Source of the DNA: Alphaproteobacteria bacterium
GTDB lineage: Bacteria > Pseudomonadota > Alphaproteobacteria > ATCC43930 > CGMCC-115725
Assembly: GCA_021325525.1 (NCBI GenBank)
Contig: JAJPHB010000120.1
Span: 1 to 64,000, forward strand
Direction of reading: 5' to 3'
DNA: 64,000 bases
The translations under genes and the position numbers were made by a program. Numbering within the stretch: position 1 is the stretch's first letter; each line of letters begins with the position of its first letter. Of this stretch, positions 48,642 to 56,974 are shown piece after piece. Below the pieces are notes generated by a model. That model was given only the letters and a program-made list of their open reading frames with translations, made no database searches and was not told the DNA's origin.

Positions 48642-49074
48642 AGTGGAGAGCCCGCATTACCCTGTTCTGAAGGTCGAGGTAAAAATAGACGTCGACTTCG
48701 CAATCTTGGCTGGCATAGTGCCAGATCGTGGCCGGCGGCGCCTCGGTCCGGGAAGCCGGCGCGCCGAGCCAGTCGCTGGCGGCGCCTTCGTCGAGGCCGA
48801 TGACGTGCTCGGGATCGACGAGAACGGTCGGCTCGGCGGGAGAAGGCGGGGCAGTGTGCGCGACCGGCGGCGGCGCCGGCTTGCGTGCCGGCCGCGGCGG
48901 GGGCGGCTCGGCGAGCGGCGGGGGCGGCGGGATGTCCGCCTCGGGCACCGGCTCGGGCGGCGGGGCCGGGGGCGTCGGCTCCAGAAAGGCGCAGGCGGTG
49001 AGGCAGAGTGCGCCCGCAAGGCTCGCCGCCACGGCAAGCCTCCGCCTTTTGACCGGCCCGCTTTCCGCCTTCAT
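48529..49074 (-). CDS. Proline-rich lipoprotein upstream of the two-component pair
   Basis: A 181-residue protein from MKAESGPVKRRRLAVAAS at 49074. The lipobox LTAC follows a short hydrophobic stretch; then comes a long Pro/Ala/Glu-rich stretch (about 35-85) and a small C-terminal domain with WLGAPASRTEAPPATIWHYA and CEVDVYFYLDLQNRVMRALH. The C-terminal pattern (Asp/Trp-Leu-Gly-Pro, Trp-x-Tyr, Cys, Leu-Asp) recalls small outer-membrane assembly lipoproteins of the SmpA/BamE type, but I cannot confirm that. It overlaps the response-regulator start and may be co-regulated. Confidence 0.8.
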   Translation of the reverse strand: MKAESGPVKRRRLAVAASLAGALCLTACAFLEPTPPAPPPEPVPEADIPPPPPLAEPPPPRPARKPAPPPVAHTAPPSPAEPTVLVDPEHVIGLDEGAASDWLGAPASRTEAPPATIWHYASQDCEVDVYFYLDLQNRVMRALHYEVRSNDIVEQRPERCFQQLVDEHRQRSGASAAYSPR

Positions 49075-49239
49075 CGTCCTTGTATCGCAGCCCCGTCGCT
49101 GGTCGGCCCGAGCACCTTGGTGGCCAGCCATTAAGAGATCGTCAATATATCATTCGCGGCGGATCGATCGTTACCCCACAAAAGGGTTGGGCGATAGAAC
49201 CGATCTTGCGATTACCACTTTTGCGCGAACGCACTTCGG

Positions 49240-50628
49240 TCAAAGCCCGAGTTTCGGGCGCTGGCGATGCCACTCCGTCGCGCGCTCATAGGCGTGGCCG
49301 ACGCGGAGGACCGTGGCTTCGTCGAAGGGCTTGCCGGCGATCTGAAACGAAAGCGGCAGGCCGTCTGCGGAGAAGCCGCAGCGCAGCGCGAGCGCGGGCT
49401 GGCCGGTGACGTTGAACGGCATCGTCATCGGCCGCTCGAAGGAGGCGAAGCTCGGCAGGTCATCGAGAGCGGGCGCCGGTCCCGGGGTGACCGCGGTGAC
49501 AAGGACATCGACATCGGCCATGGCCGCACGCATCTCGCCGATGAGAACGCGGCGGAGGCGCACCGCCTGAAGGTAGTCGGCGCTCGAGAGGAAGGCGCCG
49601 AGCGAGACGCGGTTGCGCATGATCCGACCGTAATCGAAGAAGCGCGCGCGCAAGCCGCGCTCATGCACGGACCAGGCTTCCGAGAAAAGGATGATCCAGC
49701 CGCAGGCGCCATAGTCCTCGGGCGGCGCGAGGCGGAGCTCGCGCAGCTCGGCGCCGAGTCCGGCCATCACGCTCAGGGCAGCGTCGATGGCCGCGAGCGC
49801 TTCTGCCGAGACATGACTGCCGGCCGCGAAGAATTGGCGCGCGACGCCGATGCGAACACCCCGAAGATCATCGCGCAGCCCCGCCCGATAATCCGGAACC
49901 GGAAGCTCGGCGCTCGCCGGGTCGCGCGGATCATGTCCAGCCATCGCCTGCAGGAGGATTGCGCAATCCTCCACCGTCCAAGCGAGGGGGCCCGCATGGT
50001 CGAGCGAATAGGCGAGGGGAAGCACGCCGTGGCGCGAGACGCGGCCATAGGTCGGCTTCAATCCGCTGACGCCGCAATAGGCGGCGGGGAGCCGAATCGA
50101 GCCGCCGGTGTCGCTGCCGCTGCCGCCGAGGACGAGCCCGGCGGCGACCGCGGCTCCGGTGCCGCTGCTCGAGCCGCCTGTGAAATGCGCGGTGTTCCAG
50201 GGGTTGCGGGGCGGCGGCCACGGCAGATCGAAGGAGGGGCCGCCGATCGCGAATTCATGCGTCGCAAGCTTGCCGAGCATGATGGCGCCCGCCTCGTCGA
50301 GGCGGCGCACCACCGTCGCATCCTCCGTCGGAACGAAATCGGCCAAGAGGCGGGAATGGGCCGTCGTGCGGATGCCTGCGGTGCAGAAGATGTCCTTGTG
50401 CGCGATCGGGATGCCATGCAGGGGCCCGCGGTATCGGCCGTGCATGATCTCCCTCTCGGCCGCCGCGGCCGCAGCGAGCGCCGCCTCGGGCCGAAGGAGG
50501 AGAAAGCTCTTCAGCCGATCGTCGACAGCCTCGATGCGCGCGAGACAATGCCTCGTCAGCTCGACGGGCGAGAGCTCGCGCCGGGCGACGCGCCGCGCCG
50601 CATCGGCGACGGTCAGCGCGTCAAGCAC
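49240..50628 (-). CDS. AtzE-like amidase (amidase signature family)
   Basis: A 462-residue amidase. The Ser-cisSer-Lys triad is visible as Lys in HGIPIAHKDIF, Ser in GGSSSGTGAAVAAGLV and the nucleophile Ser in GSDTGGSIRLPAAYCG. Together with the tiny upstream partner gene it resembles AtzE-AtzG, where AtzE hydrolyses 1-carboxybiuret and AtzG is a GatC-like stabiliser. Related amidases act on other amides, so the substrate is open; no other s-triazine or urea gene is nearby. Confidence 0.9.
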   Translation of the reverse strand: MLDALTVADAARRVARRELSPVELTRHCLARIEAVDDRLKSFLLLRPEAALAAAAAAEREIMHGRYRGPLHGIPIAHKDIFCTAGIRTTAHSRLLADFVPTEDATVVRRLDEAGAIMLGKLATHEFAIGGPSFDLPWPPPRNPWNTAHFTGGSSSGTGAAVAAGLVLGGSGSDTGGSIRLPAAYCGVSGLKPTYGRVSRHGVLPLAYSLDHAGPLAWTVEDCAILLQAMAGHDPRDPASAELPVPDYRAGLRDDLRGVRIGVARQFFAAGSHVSAEALAAIDAALSVMAGLGAELRELRLAPPEDYGACGWIILFSEAWSVHERGLRARFFDYGRIMRNRVSLGAFLSSADYLQAVRLRRVLIGEMRAAMADVDVLVTAVTPGPAPALDDLPSFASFERPMTMPFNVTGQPALALRCGFSADGLPLSFQIAGKPFDEATVLRVGHAYERATEWHRQRPKLGL

Positions 50629-50854
50629 CGCTTTCCTCGACGCCGGCCCGGACCGCGAAGAGATGGGCAGGTTCGCCGCCCGCCTCCCCGGCCGCGGCGA
50701 GGCGCGTCCTGACGCGCCGGGTCATGCGCAGCAGCGCGGCAAGGGAAGGCTCGATCTCGGCGAGGAGGGCCGCCATCGCCTCTGGCGCGAGGTCGAGCCC
50801 TGCATGCCGCGCGAGGAGAGTGAATTCGGTCAACCGTCGATCGCCTTCGGTCAC
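50621..50854 (-). CDS. AtzG-like small amidase subunit (DUF4089/GatC-like)
   Basis: A 77-residue protein, GTG start at 50854 with GAGAGGAGG 5 bases upstream (a TTG at 50887 is possible but less well supported). It is mostly helical (EFTLLARHAGLDLAPEAMAA, then LAEIEPSLAALLRMTRRVR), the pattern of AtzG and GatC subunits that wrap around amidases. Its stop overlaps the amidase start by 8 bases. The size and context make a stabilising partner of the amidase likely. Confidence 0.82.
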   Translation of the reverse strand: MTEGDRRLTEFTLLARHAGLDLAPEAMAALLAEIEPSLAALLRMTRRVRTRLAAAGEAGGEPAHLFAVRAGVEESGA

Positions 50855-51033
50855 GAGCGCCTCCTCTCGAGAATGCGGCGTCAACAATAAGCAAGACGCG
50901 CCGCTGCCGTCGATCGCCTTCCCGTTCGTCGCCGCGGGGATTCCAGCGCGACGGTCGAATTCTTCAATCTAGGGCGGAACGAAAATGCTGAAAGACCGTC
51001 TAACTAGCGGTCCAATTCGGAGTGACAAGCTCG

Positions 51034-51926
51034 ATGGCCGAAGCGCGATTGGTGAGCTGGCCGCGCATCTGCGCTGCTTGCTTCTCGGCGATGCGGCCGC
51101 GCCAATGGGTCAAGAACCTGTTCGTCTTCGCGCCCTTGCTGTTCACGCCGGCGGCGCTGTCGCTGGCGACTGTCGCGCTCGGGCTGACGACTTTTGCTGC
51201 CTTCTGTCTCGCCGCGAGCGCGCTCTATGTTTGCAATGACATTCTCGATCGCGAAGCCGACCGCAACCATCCGGCCAAGGCGTCGCGGCCCTTTGCTGCC
51301 GGCACGCTCAGCCTCGCGATCGGCTGGACGCTCTTTGCCGGCCTCGCCCTCGGCGCCGGGCTGCTCGCCTCCGCGCTCCCGGGAAAGGCGGCCTGGGTCA
51401 TCGCCACCTATCTCGCCGCCAATCTGCTCTACTCGCTGCGTCTGAAGCAGATCGCGATCCTCGACGTCATCACCATCGCGATAGGCTTCGTCATGCGCGT
51501 CGTCGCCGGCGCCATGGCCGTGGCGTCGCTGCGAGCCCATGGCTCCTCGAATGCGTCGGGCTGATCGCGCTCTTCCTCGCCGTCGCCAAGCGCCGCGACG
51601 ACCTCATGCTCAAGATGGCGGCCAATCACCGCCCCAGCCTCGACGGCTACAACGCGGCCTATCTCGACATGTGCATGGGAATGGTGCTCGGCTGTCTGCT
51701 CGCGCTCTACATCATCTACAGCGCGAGCGCCGAGGTGATTGCCCGCATCGGTACGGACCGCCTCTATTACACGGTCCCCTTCGTCGTCGCCGGCGTCATG
51801 CGCTACCTGCAGCTCACGCTCGTCGAGCGCCGGTCGGGGGCCCCGACCGAACTCGTCACCGGCGATCCGTTCCTGCTCGCTTGCATCGGCGGATGGCTCC
51901 TCGTCTTCGTGCTGCTCGTCTATTGA
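51034..51926 (+). pseudogene. Frameshifted UbiA-family prenyltransferase (decaprenyl-phosphate phosphoribosyltransferase-like)
   Basis: Residues 1-165 lie in one frame (51034-51536), residues beyond in another (about 51537-51926). The first part has QWVKNLFVFAPLLF and the prenyltransferase Asp motif NDILDREADRNHPAKASRP; the second continues PWLLECVGLIALFLAVAKRR, then MAANHRPSLDGY. Together they make about 298 residues and nine helices, the normal length of 5-phosphoribose-decaprenylphosphate synthase-type UbiA proteins. The frame must slip by one base near 51530-51538. If real, the protein stops after about 177 residues and is inactive; a sequencing error would explain it equally well. Confidence 0.85.
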
Positions 51927-51965
51927 CGCGGAGGCGACCCAGCCAGAACCGCGCCCGAGCTGCAT

Positions 51966-52172
51966 TCACTCGATCTTGAGGAGTTCCGGCCCGAGCGTCG
52001 CCAGGATGACGGCGACGGCCTGCTTGGCCGCATAGCCGGGCGTGTGATCGGGGTGAAGCTCCCGCCAGGCATCGACACCGGCACGATAGCAGCGCGCCGA
52101 ATCGAAGCCGGCTTGACGCGCTTCGCGAAACGCACGGAGCACCGCTTCGATGGTTTCCTCGTCGTGTGTCAC
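51966..52172 (-). CDS. Small hypothetical protein
   Basis: A 68-residue protein (MTHDEETIEAVLRAFREARQ, then GVDAWRELHPDHTPGYAAKQ). It looks mainly helical and acidic with His/Asp residues and no membrane segment. I do not recognise the family. The frame has normal codon use, and the opposite-strand frame across it reads like a shadow. Confidence 0.6.
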   Translation of the reverse strand: MTHDEETIEAVLRAFREARQAGFDSARCYRAGVDAWRELHPDHTPGYAAKQAVAVILATLGPELLKIE

Positions 52173-52308
52173 GAGAGGCGTACAGCCGTGGCGACGGTTC
52201 GTTCCGGCGAGGGGCTCGATCGCACCGTCTCAGCGGTCGTTTTCAATCTTGCGCTGACCTTGTCCGCGGGCGGTCAACCGCATCGCACCGAGCGCATCGC
52301 GCGGATGG

Positions 52309-53052
52309 CTAGCGCGTAGCCTCCGCTGTCGCGTCGGACGCGCCGCCGAGATAGGCCGCGCGCACCGCGTCGTCGTGCGCGAGCTCCGTCGCGCTGCCCG
52401 CCACGGCGAGGCGCCCGGCTGCGAGCACATAGCCGCGCGCCGCGATCGACAAGGCCATCCGCGCATTTTGCTCGACCAGCAGAATGGCGGTCCCGTTCGC
52501 GGCGAGGCGGGCCAAAACCCGGAACACACGGTCGACGATCAGCGGCGCGAGGCCGAGCGAGGGTTCATCGAGAAGGAGAAGCCGCGGCCGCGCCATGAGG
52601 CCGCGCGCGATGGCGGCCATCTGCTGCTGCCCGCCGGAGAGAGTCCAGCCCGGCGCATCGATGGCGGGCCGGATCTCGGGAAAGAGGTCGAGGACGCGCT
52701 CGGCCTCGGCCGCGAGCGCGCGGCGGGCGATGCGGCGCCCCGCCGCGCCGATGAGGATGTTCTCGCGCAAGGTGAGACCCGGGAAGATCCGCCTGCCCTC
52801 CGGCACGAGCGCGATGCCGAGCCGGACGATCGCTTCCGGCGCCATCCCCTCGATCGAGCGGCCATCGAAGCGGATCGTGCCCTTCCGCGGCTTCAGCAGG
52901 CCCGCAATCGCCCGCAGCGTCGTCGATTTGCCGGCCCCGTTCGCGCCAAGCAGCGCGACGATTTCGCCGTTTTCGACATGGAGCGTGAGCGCTTCGATCG
53001 CCTCTACCCGGCCATATCCGGCGGCGAGGCTGTCGAGCTCAAGCAGCGGCAT
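52309..53052 (-). CDS. livF: Branched-chain amino acid-type ABC transporter ATP-binding protein LivF
   Basis: A 247-residue ATPase from MPLLELDSLAAGYGRVEAIE at 53052 (15 residues shorter than the longest frame, and homologous from its first residues). Walker A GANGAGKST, Q-loop region LVPEGRRIFPGLTLRENI (the LivF hallmark), signature LSGGQQQMAAIARGL, Walker B LLLLDEPSLGLAPLIV and switch His replaced by Gln (LLVEQNARMAL), as is normal for LivF. Its partners livG, livH, livM and a livK are not here; the only LivK-type gene is near 6-7 kb. It could be left from a dispersed system. Confidence 0.93.
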   Translation of the reverse strand: MPLLELDSLAAGYGRVEAIEALTLHVENGEIVALLGANGAGKSTTLRAIAGLLKPRKGTIRFDGRSIEGMAPEAIVRLGIALVPEGRRIFPGLTLRENILIGAAGRRIARRALAAEAERVLDLFPEIRPAIDAPGWTLSGGQQQMAAIARGLMARPRLLLLDEPSLGLAPLIVDRVFRVLARLAANGTAILLVEQNARMALSIAARGYVLAAGRLAVAGSATELAHDDAVRAAYLGGASDATAEATR

Positions 53053-53230
53053 CGCCGCCCTGCGGCAGATTGCCGGCGAATGTCGGAAGAGGGACAACGC
53101 TCACCCGCCGATCATCGTCGCGTCGCCGCCACGGTTGAAGAGGAATTTCGTCCGGGAATGGTGCGAATTGCCCGGTGCGCATTGCGATAGGCAAGCCGCG
53201 AGGCTGCATGCTATTTCGGCGAAGAGGCGC

Positions 53231-53806
53231 ATGTGCGGGGTGGCAAGCATGGGTCAACAAGCTTTGCGGCCGGCCGCCGTGCCGCTGCGCGAGATCGCGC
53301 TCGTCTTCTCGCGCATCGGCATATCGAGCTTCGGCGGCGGCCTCGTCGCGTGGATTTATCGCGAAGCCGTCGAACGGCGTCGCTGGTTGCCGGATCGCGA
53401 GTTTCTGAGCGGTCTCGCCCTGAGCCAGGTGCTGCCGGGCGCCAATATGGTGAATCTCGCCCTCTATCTCGGAATGCAGCTTCGCGGCGGCTGGGGAGCG
53501 CTCGCCGCCGTGCTCGGGCTCCTCGCGCTGCCCATCCTCGTCATCATCGCAATGTTCGAGATCTATGCGCGGCTGCGCGGGCTGGCGGCGGCGCATTTCA
53601 TCCTCGATGGCATCGCGACGGCGGCGCTCGGCCTCAACATCGCGACCGGCGTCAAGGCGATGCGGCGGAGCACCGACGCCTTTGCCGTGGCGATCGCGCT
53701 CGCCGTCTTCCTCGCTGTCGGCGTCCTCCGCTGGCCGATGCTCGCGGCGGTGCTCGGCCTCGCGCCCGTCAGCATTGCTCTCGCCTGGAGGGCGCCGCAT
53801 GGATGA
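53231..53806 (+). CDS. chrA: Chromate transporter, N-terminal half (short-chain CHR)
   Basis: A 191-residue CHR protein; starting at the ATG at 53249 would give 185. The motif SFGGGLVAWIYREAVERRRW, with LSGLALSQVLPGANMVNLAL next, is the diagnostic CHR signature. Six helices are predicted. It overlaps the next CHR gene by 8 bases, so the two halves form a heterodimeric carrier, like ywrA/ywrB in Bacillus. Such transporters expel chromate in known cases; other anions are possible. Confidence 0.9.
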   Translation: MCGVASMGQQALRPAAVPLREIALVFSRIGISSFGGGLVAWIYREAVERRRWLPDREFLSGLALSQVLPGANMVNLALYLGMQLRGGWGALAAVLGLLALPILVIIAMFEIYARLRGLAAAHFILDGIATAALGLNIATGVKAMRRSTDAFAVAIALAVFLAVGVLRWPMLAAVLGLAPVSIALAWRAPHG

Positions 53807-54338
53807 GGAGGCGATCTGGGGGCTCGTGCGCGTCTTCGTGCCGCTGTCCTTTCTCTCGATCGGCGGCGGGCCTTCCATTCTCGCCGAGATGGAGCATCAA
53901 ACAGTCGCCGTGCATGGCTGGCTGACGCAGCGCGACTTCGTCGACATCTTCGCCATCTCGCGCGCGGCGCCTGGACCCGGCACCCTCATCGTCACCCTGA
54001 TCGGCTGGAAGGTGGCGGGGTGGCTCGGGGCGCTCGCCGCCTCGCTGGCGCTCTACATTCCTTCGAGTCTCGTCGTCCTCGGGGCGACGCTGCTGTGGCG
54101 ACGCTATCGCGAGGCCGTCTGGCGGCAGCGGATCGCGCGCGGCTTGGCGCCGGTGGCGATCGGGCTCATTTTCGCCGGTGCCTACGCCGTCCTCGAAGCG
54201 ATGCATGGCGGCGCCCTCGCCTGGCTGACCGCTGCGGCCGCTGCCGGCCTCCTCCTGCTCCGCCCGCTCCACCCGATGCTCTTGCTCGGCGGCGCGGCGG
54301 CGATCTACGGTTTCATCTTTCCCTTCATGCCGGTCTGA
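53799..54338 (+). CDS. chrA: Chromate transporter, C-terminal half (short-chain CHR)
   Basis: A 179-residue partner of the preceding gene. The CHR motif is SFLSIGGGPSILAEMEHQ with FVDIFAISRAAPGPGTLIV following, here as the second-half version of the pattern. Six helices are predicted. The overlap of 8 bases implies coupled translation and a one-to-one pair. Confidence 0.9.
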   Translation: MDEEAIWGLVRVFVPLSFLSIGGGPSILAEMEHQTVAVHGWLTQRDFVDIFAISRAAPGPGTLIVTLIGWKVAGWLGALAASLALYIPSSLVVLGATLLWRRYREAVWRQRIARGLAPVAIGLIFAGAYAVLEAMHGGALAWLTAAAAAGLLLLRPLHPMLLLGGAAAIYGFIFPFMPV

Positions 54339-54388
54339 CGGCACGCCGCCGTCTGCGCGCAGCCCGGCGCGTTCGCGGCAGCAAGAAA

Positions 54389-54420
54389 ACACCACGGCGC
54401 GCTGCGGCACGCCGTGGTGT
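54389..54420 (-). terminator. Intrinsic terminator of tRNA-Asn
   Basis: ACACCACGGCG (54389-54399) and CGCCGTGGTGT (54410-54420) form a perfect 11-bp stem with a 10-base loop. On the minus strand it begins 3 bases after the tRNA-Asn CCA end and is followed by TTTTC, a classical terminator. It may also end chrA transcription on the plus strand. Confidence 0.85.
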
Positions 54421-54423
54421 CGT

Positions 54424-54498
54424 TGGCTCCCGGGGAGGGATTCGAACCCCCGGCCAAGCGGTTAACAGCCGCTTGCTCTACCACTGAGCTACCCGGGA
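54424..54498 (-). tRNA. tRNA-Asn (anticodon GTT)
   Basis: On the minus strand it begins TCCCGGGTAGCTCAGTGG and ends CCCGGGAGCCA. The acceptor and T-stems pair fully, the anticodon stem AGCGG/CCGCT encloses the loop CTGTTAA (anticodon GTT), and the CCA end is encoded. It is 75 bases long. Confidence 0.97.
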
Positions 54499-54614
54499 TC
54501 AGAGGCCGCCTGCGGCGGCGCATCCTGCGTCTCGAACGCGGCGGGCGGTCTTATATCAGAGCCCCGGACCCGGCGCCAGTCAGGTTTCGGTCGGGATGTC
54601 GTCGGGGGGTGGAT

Positions 54615-55748
54615 TCAGGCGCTGATGACGAGACGAAGCGTGTCGACGAGCTCGGAGCCGCGAAACGGTTTTGCGAGAAACGGCGTCGCGCCGCCGATCG
54701 ACGGCTCGCCGCGTTCGGAATAGGCCGACATGAAGACGACCTTGATGTTGGGGCGGATCATGCGCGCCCGGCGGGCGACCTCATAGCCATTGATGTCGCC
54801 GGGCATGACGATATCGGTGCAGAGGACGTCGATGGGCTCCGCTTCCGCCAGCCTGCGCAGCGCTTCGGCGCCATCCGCGGCTGCGATCACCGTGAAGCCG
54901 ACGCGCTGCAGCACCTTGCCGATGTAGTCGCGCACATCGGCATCGTCTTCGACGACCATGATGCGTGCGCCGGCATCGGCGATCGCCATTTCGGCGGGCT
55001 GCGGCCGTGGCCGGTTCATCAGAAGCCCGCCGACGACGGCGGCGCAGCCGCGGGCGGCCTCCCGTGCCGCGGCGAGGTGATTGACCAATCCTGCGCTCTC
55101 GGTTCGCCGGATCGCGAAGTCGAGATTGCCGAGGACGGTGGTGAGGAAGCGTTCGAGCTCCTGCCCGGCCCGGACGACCCTGCGGCGGTCATCGGCCCGG
55201 CGGACATGCAGCCTTGCAATCCGCCGCCGTTGCCGCGCGAGCAAGTCTTGCAGTCTCGCCGCCCGCGCCTCTGCCCGCGCCTCGCGCAGCGCCCTCTCGC
55301 GGGTCTTGTTGCCCATCTCGGCGGCGACAATGGCCAGCGCCGACAGGATGAGGAGGGCGATGAGGATGAGAGCCGGAAGCTGCCAAGGCGGCGCCGACAA
55401 CGGGCCGAGGCTGCCGAGCGCGAATGCGACAAGCCCGGCCAGCAGGGCCAACGCGGCGGCAAGCAGGGCGAGCGCGAAGTTCAAGAGAGCGGGTCGGAGC
55501 GCGCGCTCGCCACGCCCCCGGCGGCGAGCCGCGCGGGCAGGGCGGCCAATGGCGCCTCCGGTCTGCGCGGCACTGAATTTAAGAACGGCGGAGGCCGCCG
55601 CTCGGATCTCCCGCCAGGTCGCCGCCGATGCATGATCGCCCTGCGCCGCCGCGAGCTCCGCCCGCTCGCCTAGCCGCCGCAGGGCGTCGCGCCCGTAACG
55701 GGCGCACATTTCGTGAGCGATCCGCTTTGCCGCCTCTTCGTCATCCAT
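54615..55748 (-). CDS. Membrane-anchored receiver protein with degenerate kinase core
   Basis: From the ATG at 55748 the protein has 377 residues. Residues 1-60 are a soluble helical region (MDDEEAAKRIAHEMCARYGR). Two membrane helices lie near 86-112 and 121-143. A coiled coil (about 149-190) leads to a segment, ELERFLTTVLGNLDFAI, that lines up with the histidine-kinase dimerisation helix [15 protein letters not shown] of the hybrid kinase at 34 kb, but the His is gone. No ATPase domain follows: the receiver (about 261-377; phospho-Asp312 in LCTDIVMPG, Lys360 in LAKPF) begins directly. It is best read as a collapsed hybrid kinase kept as a phosphate-accepting membrane protein. Confidence 0.88.
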   Translation of the reverse strand: MDDEEAAKRIAHEMCARYGRDALRRLGERAELAAAQGDHASAATWREIRAAASAVLKFSAAQTGGAIGRPARAARRRGRGERALRPALLNFALALLAAALALLAGLVAFALGSLGPLSAPPWQLPALILIALLILSALAIVAAEMGNKTRERALREARAEARAARLQDLLARQRRRIARLHVRRADDRRRVVRAGQELERFLTTVLGNLDFAIRRTESAGLVNHLAAAREAARGCAAVVGGLLMNRPRPQPAEMAIADAGARIMVVEDDADVRDYIGKVLQRVGFTVIAAADGAEALRRLAEAEPIDVLCTDIVMPGDINGYEVARRARMIRPNIKVVFMSAYSERGEPSIGGATPFLAKPFRGSELVDTLRLVISA

Positions 55749-55837
55749 TTGGCCGAGGACTCCGCCGAGCGCTAGACCTCGTTCAAGCCACCGCAATCAG
55801 TGTCGAAAATGCGCCGATCCGGCAAGGCAAATGTGGC

Positions 55838-56593
55838 TCATGCCGTCCGCCGGGCCGCGCCGCCGAGGGCGCGATCCGCCATTGCGATCTGCCGCAAGCG
55901 ATCGAGATCGCGGATGGTCACGATGTGCTTCTCGATATCGACGATCCGCTCGGCCCGGAACCAGTGGAGCGTCCGGTTGATGTGAACGATGGTCAATCCG
56001 AGATGGTCGGCAATGTGCTGCTGCGTCAGCGGCAGGACGTAGCTGCTCGGGGATGCGAGGTTGCGGCGGCGCAGGCGCTCGTGGAAATCGAGGAGCATGA
56101 GGGCAAGCCGCTCGCGTGCGTCGAGCCTGCCGATGGCTCCGGCGACGCCGTCGCCGCGGCGCTGGGCCTCGGAGATGAGCCAGGCGATATATGTCGCGGT
56201 CGGCGGGGATGTCATCAGGTTCGCCACAGTGCCGGCGTCGATCGTGTGGATCATGGCGGGCGACACGGTGACGACCTCGTCGGGTGCGCGGTCGAGGAGA
56301 GCCGACTCGATGCCGATCACGTCACCCGGCACGTAGATCGACAGGATCGCCCGCCGACCATCCGTCCAATAGCGGGTGCGCGTAGCCCAACCGCGGTAAA
56401 GGTGGAATAGCCCATCGCTCGGCCGATCGGGCCGGATCAAGACGGTGCCGCTGCCGACGCTCCGCAAGGGAGCGGACAAAGAGGCGGCATGCAGTTTACG
56501 CGCCCCTTGCAGCAGGTTCTCGGCGAGCCTCGGCCGGCAATCCGGCCTCAGCAATGAAACGTCCGAACGCTCCTTCTTCGATTCCACGGCCAT
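55838..56593 (-). CDS. Crp/Fnr-family transcriptional regulator
   Basis: A 251-residue protein from the ATG at 56593, behind GAGGGAGGACGAC. Residues 30-140 are a cyclic-nucleotide-binding-like beta barrel; residues 160-235 are the helix-turn-helix LPLTQQHIADHLGLTIVHIN, NRTLHWFRAERIV. There is no N-terminal Cys cluster for an iron-sulfur centre, so it is not a classical oxygen-sensing FNR, and the recognition helix (VHINR) lacks the FNR Glu-x-x-Ser-Arg. An FNR-like site lies 135 bases upstream. The effector is unknown. Confidence 0.88.
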   Translation of the reverse strand: MAVESKKERSDVSLLRPDCRPRLAENLLQGARKLHAASLSAPLRSVGSGTVLIRPDRPSDGLFHLYRGWATRTRYWTDGRRAILSIYVPGDVIGIESALLDRAPDEVVTVSPAMIHTIDAGTVANLMTSPPTATYIAWLISEAQRRGDGVAGAIGRLDARERLALMLLDFHERLRRRNLASPSSYVLPLTQQHIADHLGLTIVHINRTLHWFRAERIVDIEKHIVTIRDLDRLRQIAMADRALGGAARRTA

Positions 56594-56900
56594 GTCGTCC
56601 TCCCTGCAGGGCAGACCGGAGCGATTTCGGTGGTTGCTTGCTGCTACGAGATTGCGGCGGACGACAACGTCGCTTTGTTCTATGCCGTTCCGTCCGCTAT
56701 GTGGAGCAATCAGGGCATTTTGCGGCAATGATCTACGTCAATCTCCCCCTGATGAAGGTCAAGAACTAGCGGCACGATAGAACCGTAGGTGGGAAAGCGC
56801 AATAATCGCTTGCGTTCGATGAAGGCATTGCAAGGCAACTTCCGCGCACATTCTCTGCGCCTTGCAAAGGCGGCGGAGCTGCTTTGGGGCAAACGGGGTG
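56594..56900. other. Intergenic region between the Crp/Fnr gene and tRNA-Cys
   Basis: The 307 bases carry no supported gene. They contain the FNR-like palindrome at 56728-56741 and, near the tRNA, a short stem CGCCTT-GCA-AAGGCG (56858-56872) that could end the tRNA-Cys transcript. The region is less GC-rich than its surroundings, as expected for promoters. Confidence 0.45.
56728..56741. promoter_or_regulatory. FNR/FixK-like site upstream of the Crp/Fnr regulator
   Basis: ATGATCTACGTCAA matches TTGA-N6-TCAA with one base changed. It lies 135 bases before the regulator start on the minus strand. It may place the regulator under FixK/FNR control, or be bound by another Crp-type protein. Confidence 0.4.
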
Positions 56901-56974
56901 TGGAGGCCGGAAGCGGAATCGAACCGCTGTACGAGGATTTGCAGTCCTCTGCATAGCCACTCTGCCATCCGGCC
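56901..56974 (-). tRNA. tRNA-Cys (anticodon GCA)
   Basis: On the minus strand it begins GGCCGGATGGCAGAGTGG and ends TTCCGGCCTCCA. The acceptor stem pairs fully, the anticodon stem AGGA/TCCT encloses CTGCAAA (anticodon GCA), and CCA is encoded. It is 74 bases long. Confidence 0.97.

Noticed and set aside
52044-52319. 91-residue plus-strand frame
   Set aside because: Antisense to the better-supported 68-residue gene at 51966-52172 and to the end of livF; no ribosome binding site.
53231-54338. chrA as a frameshifted single gene
   Set aside because: Each half has its own start, complete CHR motif and six helices, and natural two-gene CHR systems exist, so this is a genuine pair.
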